Shown: positions 5,388-6,179 of the stretch, piece after piece
Numbering within the stretch: the first letter of the stretch is position 1
How the letters are laid out: every line of letters starts with the position of its first letter
From: JBIOUF01 sp044866695
Lineage (GTDB): Bacteria; Actinomycetota; Actinomycetes; Propionibacteriales; Nocardioidaceae
NCBI GenBank assembly: GCA_044866695.1
Contig: JBIOUF010000254.1
Span: 1 to 6,179 of the forward strand
Direction: 5' to 3'
Length of the DNA: 6,179 nucleotides
Notes under the pieces: generated by a model
What the model was told of the DNA's origin: nothing
The model's input: only the letters and a program-made list of their open reading frames with translations
Databases searched by the model: none
Position numbers and translations under genes: made by a program

Positions 5388-6179
5388 ATGCGTCCCATGC
5401 TCGCCACCCGCAGCACGACAGTGCCGACCGGGCCGGGCTGGGTGCACGAGGTGAAGTGGGACGGGATGCGCGTGCTGGTCAGCGTCGCCGGCGGGCGGGT
5501 CCGGCTGACCTCGCGCAACGAGAACGACGTCACCGTGTCGTTCCCCGAGCTGGCCGGTCTCGCCGGCTCCGACGGTCCGGGCCGCGACGCCGTGCTGGAC
5601 GGCGAGGTGGTCGCGCTGTCCGACGGCATCCCGACGTTCGGGGCGCTGGCGGACCGGATGCACGTGGCCAACCCGCGGCGGGCCCTGGAGCTCTCGCGGA
5701 GCAACCCGGTCACGCTGGTGGTCTTCGACCTGCTCAGCCTGGACGGGACGGACCTGACCCACCGGCCGCTGGCCGAGCGCCGCGAGGTGCTGGCCGGGCT
5801 GCCGCTGGACGGCCCGCACTGGCGGGTCTCCCCGCAGTACGACGACGGTCCGGCGCTGCAGCGCGCGACGAGCCAGCAGGGCCTCGAGGGCATCGTGAGC
5901 AAGCGGCTGTCCTCGACGTACCAGCCGGGGAGGCGCAGCCCGGACTGGCTGAAGTTCCCCAACCGCCCGGCCGGCTCCTACGTCGTCGGCGGCTGGCGCC
6001 ACGAGGTCGACTCGGCCAGCCGGCTGGGCGCGGTCCTCGTCGGCACCCCGTCGGCGGCTGGGCTGACCTTCCGGGGCAGGGTCGGCAGCGGCATCGCCGG
6101 CAAGGCCGGACAGCGGCTGTTGGGCCTGCTGGAGCCGCTGCGCAGCGACACCAGCCCGTTCGCCGACGTCGTACCGGCC
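5388..6179 (+). CDS. ATP-dependent DNA ligase, LigD ligase-domain type (3' end outside window)
   Basis: The frame is open from the ATG at 5388 to the last base, giving 264 residues with no stop. It encodes the nick-sealing enzyme of bacterial end joining, which adenylates a lysine with ATP, transfers AMP to the 5' phosphate and closes the strand. Residues 1-190 form the nucleotidyltransferase domain: motif I EVKWDGMR (21-28) with catalytic K23, LTSRNEND (40-47) with the motif Ia-like arginine, LDGEVVAL (70-77), motif III LVVFDLLSLDG (110-120), motif IV EGIVSKR (167-173), and motif V WLKF (187-190). An OB-fold follows (from about 196), with SYVVGGWR, LGAVLVG and FRGRVGSGI as in LigD proteins. 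The protein begins directly with the ligase domain, so no polymerase or phosphoesterase domain lies upstream. It is either a stand-alone ligase of about 300 residues or a ligase-first fusion with more domains beyond the window. It is divergent from ku, which fixes its pathway. Confidence 0.93.
   Translation, partial: MRPMLATRSTTVPTGPGWVHEVKWDGMRVLVSVAGGRVRLTSRNENDVTVSFPELAGLAGSDGPGRDAVLDGEVVALSDGIPTFGALADRMHVANPRRALELSRSNPVTLVVFDLLSLDGTDLTHRPLAERREVLAGLPLDGPHWRVSPQYDDGPALQRATSQQGLEGIVSKRLSSTYQPGRRSPDWLKFPNRPAGSYVVGGWRHEVDSASRLGAVLVGTPSAAGLTFRGRVGSGIAGKAGQRLLGLLEPLRSDTSPFADVVPA

Noticed and set aside
5375..5962. Open frame of 195 codons on the minus strand facing ku
   Set aside because: It is antisense to the DNA ligase, whose motifs I to V are all on the plus strand, and it is rich in Ser, Arg and Pro with no recognisable domain.
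4071..6002. Long open frame of 643 codons on the minus strand
   Set aside because: It runs antisense to the ligase and out of frame through ku and the membrane protein gene. Its product is Arg/Gly/Pro-rich with no motif, whereas both overlapping genes have clear catalytic or family motifs. It is a by-product of high GC at third codon positions.

Overview
The window is very GC-rich, with G or C in most third codon positions, frequent 4-base gene overlaps and strong AGGAGG-type ribosome binding sites. Together with the gene content (ECF sigma factor next to a zinc-finger anti-sigma factor, and a Ku/ATP-dependent ligase end-joining pair), this points to an actinomycete. A Nocardioides-like member of the Propionibacteriales is my best guess, but that is inference from sequence style, not a search.

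Region 1 (1-540, +) is the C-terminal part of an ABC-2 type exporter permease that begins before the window.

Region 2 (602-4374, +) is a compact five-gene operon in which every junction is a 4-base stop/start overlap. The order is: an ECF-type sigma factor; a protein with a zinc-finger anti-sigma domain joined to a six-helix membrane domain; an ABC ATPase with all the expected motifs; a 304-residue polytopic membrane protein; and a 203-residue six-helix membrane protein. The ATPase has no recognisable partner permease other than these membrane proteins. The simplest reading is an ABC-2-like transporter in which one membrane subunit also carries the anti-sigma domain, so that transporter state or substrate could control release of the sigma factor. 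This is the most interesting system in the window. The substrate cannot be read from the sequence.

Region 3 (4382-6179) is a bacterial non-homologous end-joining locus. Ku is on the minus strand (4382-5311), with a lysine-rich C-terminal tail. Divergent from it, across a 76-base intergenic region, is an ATP-dependent DNA ligase of the LigD ligase-domain type (5388 to the window end, incomplete). The ligase starts directly with its nucleotidyltransferase domain, so no polymerase or nuclease domain precedes it. Ku would bind broken ends and recruit the ligase, and the shared intergenic region suggests the two are co-controlled. The transporter operon and Ku converge tail to tail with only 7 bases between their stop codons.

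No tRNA, rRNA, CRISPR array, insertion sequence or attachment site was seen. There is no gene-free stretch longer than 76 bases.
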